From Gaiellales bacterium (GTDB lineage Bacteria; Actinomycetota; Thermoleophilia; Gaiellales; JAICJC01), in the NCBI GenBank assembly GCA_036273515.1, contig DASUHM010000073.1, positions 1-41,801 of the forward strand: 41,801 nt of DNA, read 5' to 3'. Positions 40,990-41,801 of the stretch are shown here, piece by piece. The position numbers and the translations under genes are program-made. The notes under the pieces were generated by a model. It did no database searches. It was not told where the DNA came from and saw only the letters and a program-made list of their open reading frames with translations. How positions within the stretch are numbered: the stretch's first letter is position 1; each line of letters opens with the position of its first letter.

Positions 40990-41552
40990 CGGTCCCCGAC
41001 GGGGCGCCCCTGCCGTGCGTCGTCCAGGACGCCGACACCGGGCGCGTGCTCATGCTGGCCTACGTCGACGCCGAGGCGCTCGAGGCAACCCGGCGCACGG
41101 GCCTCGCCCACTTCCACTCGCGCTCGCGCGACCGCCTCTGGCAGAAGGGCGAGACGTCCGGGAACGTGCTGCGCGTCGTCGACATCCGGGCCGACTGCGA
41201 CTCCGACGCGCTGCTCTACCTGGCCCACCCGGCCGGGCCGACCTGTCACACCGGCGCCGTCTCGTGCTTCGGCGACGGCGCGCCGTTGCTGGGCGAGCTG
41301 GCCGGCGTGATCGCCGAGCGGGCCGGGGCGGACGGCGAGGGTAGCTACGTCGCCGGCGTGCTCAAGGATGCGCGCGAACGGGCCCAGCGCAAGGTCGGCG
41401 AGGAGGCGGTGGAGGTGCTGCTGGCGAAGCCGGGCAGCGAACACCTGGTCTCCGAGGTCGCCGACCTGTGGTTCCACAGCATGCTGCTGCTCGCCCGCGA
41501 CGGCCTCGATCCGCTGGCGCCGCTGGCCGAGCTGCGCAGGCGCCGCCAGTAA
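40986..41552 (+). CDS. hisI: HisIE: PR-AMP cyclohydrolase and PR-ATP pyrophosphatase
   Basis: A 188-residue bifunctional enzyme for steps 2 and 3 of histidine synthesis. Residues about 1-100 are the zinc cyclohydrolase (VLMLAYVDAEALEATRRTG, HFHSRSRDRLWQKGETSGN, DIRADCDSDALLYL and GPTCHTGAVSCF with zinc-binding cysteines). Residues about 110-188 are the pyrophosphatase helices (VLKDARERAQRKVGEEAVEV and SEVADLWFHSMLLL). The GTG at 40986 overlaps the hisF stop as GTGA, the pattern throughout this operon; a GTG at 40965 would add seven residues. It is the last gene of the rightward operon. Confidence 0.95.
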   Translation: MTVPDGAPLPCVVQDADTGRVLMLAYVDAEALEATRRTGLAHFHSRSRDRLWQKGETSGNVLRVVDIRADCDSDALLYLAHPAGPTCHTGAVSCFGDGAPLLGELAGVIAERAGADGEGSYVAGVLKDARERAQRKVGEEAVEVLLAKPGSEHLVSEVADLWFHSMLLLARDGLDPLAPLAELRRRRQ

Positions 41553-41597
41553 GGGGCCAGGCCCCGGCGCGGGACCCGGCCCCGCCCGTCGCCTTAC
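41549..41597. terminator. Inverted repeat between convergent gene ends
   Basis: The outer arms GTAAGG (41549-41554) and CCTTAC (41592-41597) each contain the stop codon of a gene, hisIE on the left and the thioesterase-like gene on the right. Inside lies GGGGCCAGGCCCC (41553-41565), a palindrome of the same pattern as the two REP-like elements. It has no T-tract, so a Rho-independent role is uncertain. A bidirectional terminator is the likely function. Confidence 0.45.
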
Positions 41598-41801
41598 GGC
41601 ATCGCGATGCGGCGCCCGGCGCGCTCCGGCTGCGGCAGCGCCGCATGCCCGGCGGCGATCGCCCGAGCCCGCGCCAGCACCTCGTCGCCGGCCGGCCCCG
41701 CCCGGCCAGTCTTGGCGGACACGTGCAGCATCATCTGCTCGGCCGTCGCGACGAGGTCGTCGCCGCGGTACAGCGAGTGGAAGATGTGGAGCCGCTTCTC
41801 G
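41594..41801 (-). CDS. Thioesterase-like (hot-dog fold) protein, C-terminal fragment
   Basis: The last 69 codons of a leftward gene whose start lies beyond the right edge; it ends with TAA at 41596-41594. The residues read EKRLHIFHSLYRG, then ATAEQMMLHVSAKTGRAG, and finish AALPQPERAGRRIAMP. This pattern resembles the C-terminal part of 4HBT-type acyl-CoA thioesterases, including those fused to or next to carnitine dehydrogenase. Too little is present for a firm call, and the substrate is unknown. It converges on hisIE with 41 bp between the stop codons. Confidence 0.55.
   Translation of the reverse strand, partial: EKRLHIFHSLYRGDDLVATAEQMMLHVSAKTGRAGPAGDEVLARARAIAAGHAALPQPERAGRRIAMP

Overview
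The window is a very GC-rich (roughly 70 percent or more by eye), gene-dense chromosomal segment from a bacterium. Coenzyme F420 biosynthesis genes, an F420-dependent glucose-6-phosphate dehydrogenase, the GlgE glucan pathway, many GTG starts and many apparently leaderless genes point to Actinomycetota. A deep lineage such as Thermoleophilia would fit, but that placement is inference. I see no rRNA, tRNA, CRISPR array, transposase or phage gene.

Region 1 (1-6597, minus strand) reads as one operon: an alpha-oxoamine synthase (PLP enzyme), a large membrane GGDEF/EAL protein, an MFS exporter, a 51-residue membrane protein and a cupin-TPR protein cut by the window edge. Region 2 (6730-13721) is an F420 island: two LLM-type oxidoreductases, cofD, cofE and cofC, and an Fgd homologue, with an EamA permease and a secreted LamG protein between them. 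Region 3 (13722-14071) is a 350-bp gap holding a perfect inverted repeat, a run of hairpins and a REP-like palindrome.

Region 4 (14072-29523) is a seven-gene operon with overlapping stop and start codons: glgE, treS-maltokinase fusion, malQ, glgB, treZ, glgX and treY. Together these genes encode a loop in which alpha-glucan is cut to trehalose (GlgX, TreY, TreZ), trehalose becomes maltose and then maltose-1-phosphate (TreS-Mak), and GlgE with GlgB rebuilds branched glucan. MalQ rearranges the short maltodextrins.

Region 5 (29499-36117, minus strand) has a small orphan protein and the operon argR-argF-argG-argH-proB-proA for the last arginine steps and the first proline steps. Region 6 (36109-41552) is the histidine locus. 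hisA runs leftward and a TrpR/YerC-type regulator, hisG, a hisC-hisB fusion, hisH, hisF and hisIE run rightward from a shared promoter with TAGCATGCTA-type operators. hisD and a histidinol-phosphate phosphatase are absent here. The window closes with the end of a thioesterase-like gene that converges on hisIE.

The points I rate most interesting are the oxoamine synthase, cyclic-di-GMP and exporter operon; the divergent his promoter with its HisR-like regulator; the HisC-HisB fusion; the D51N change in HisF; the family of small palindromes sitting at gene ends; and the structured gap upstream of glgE.
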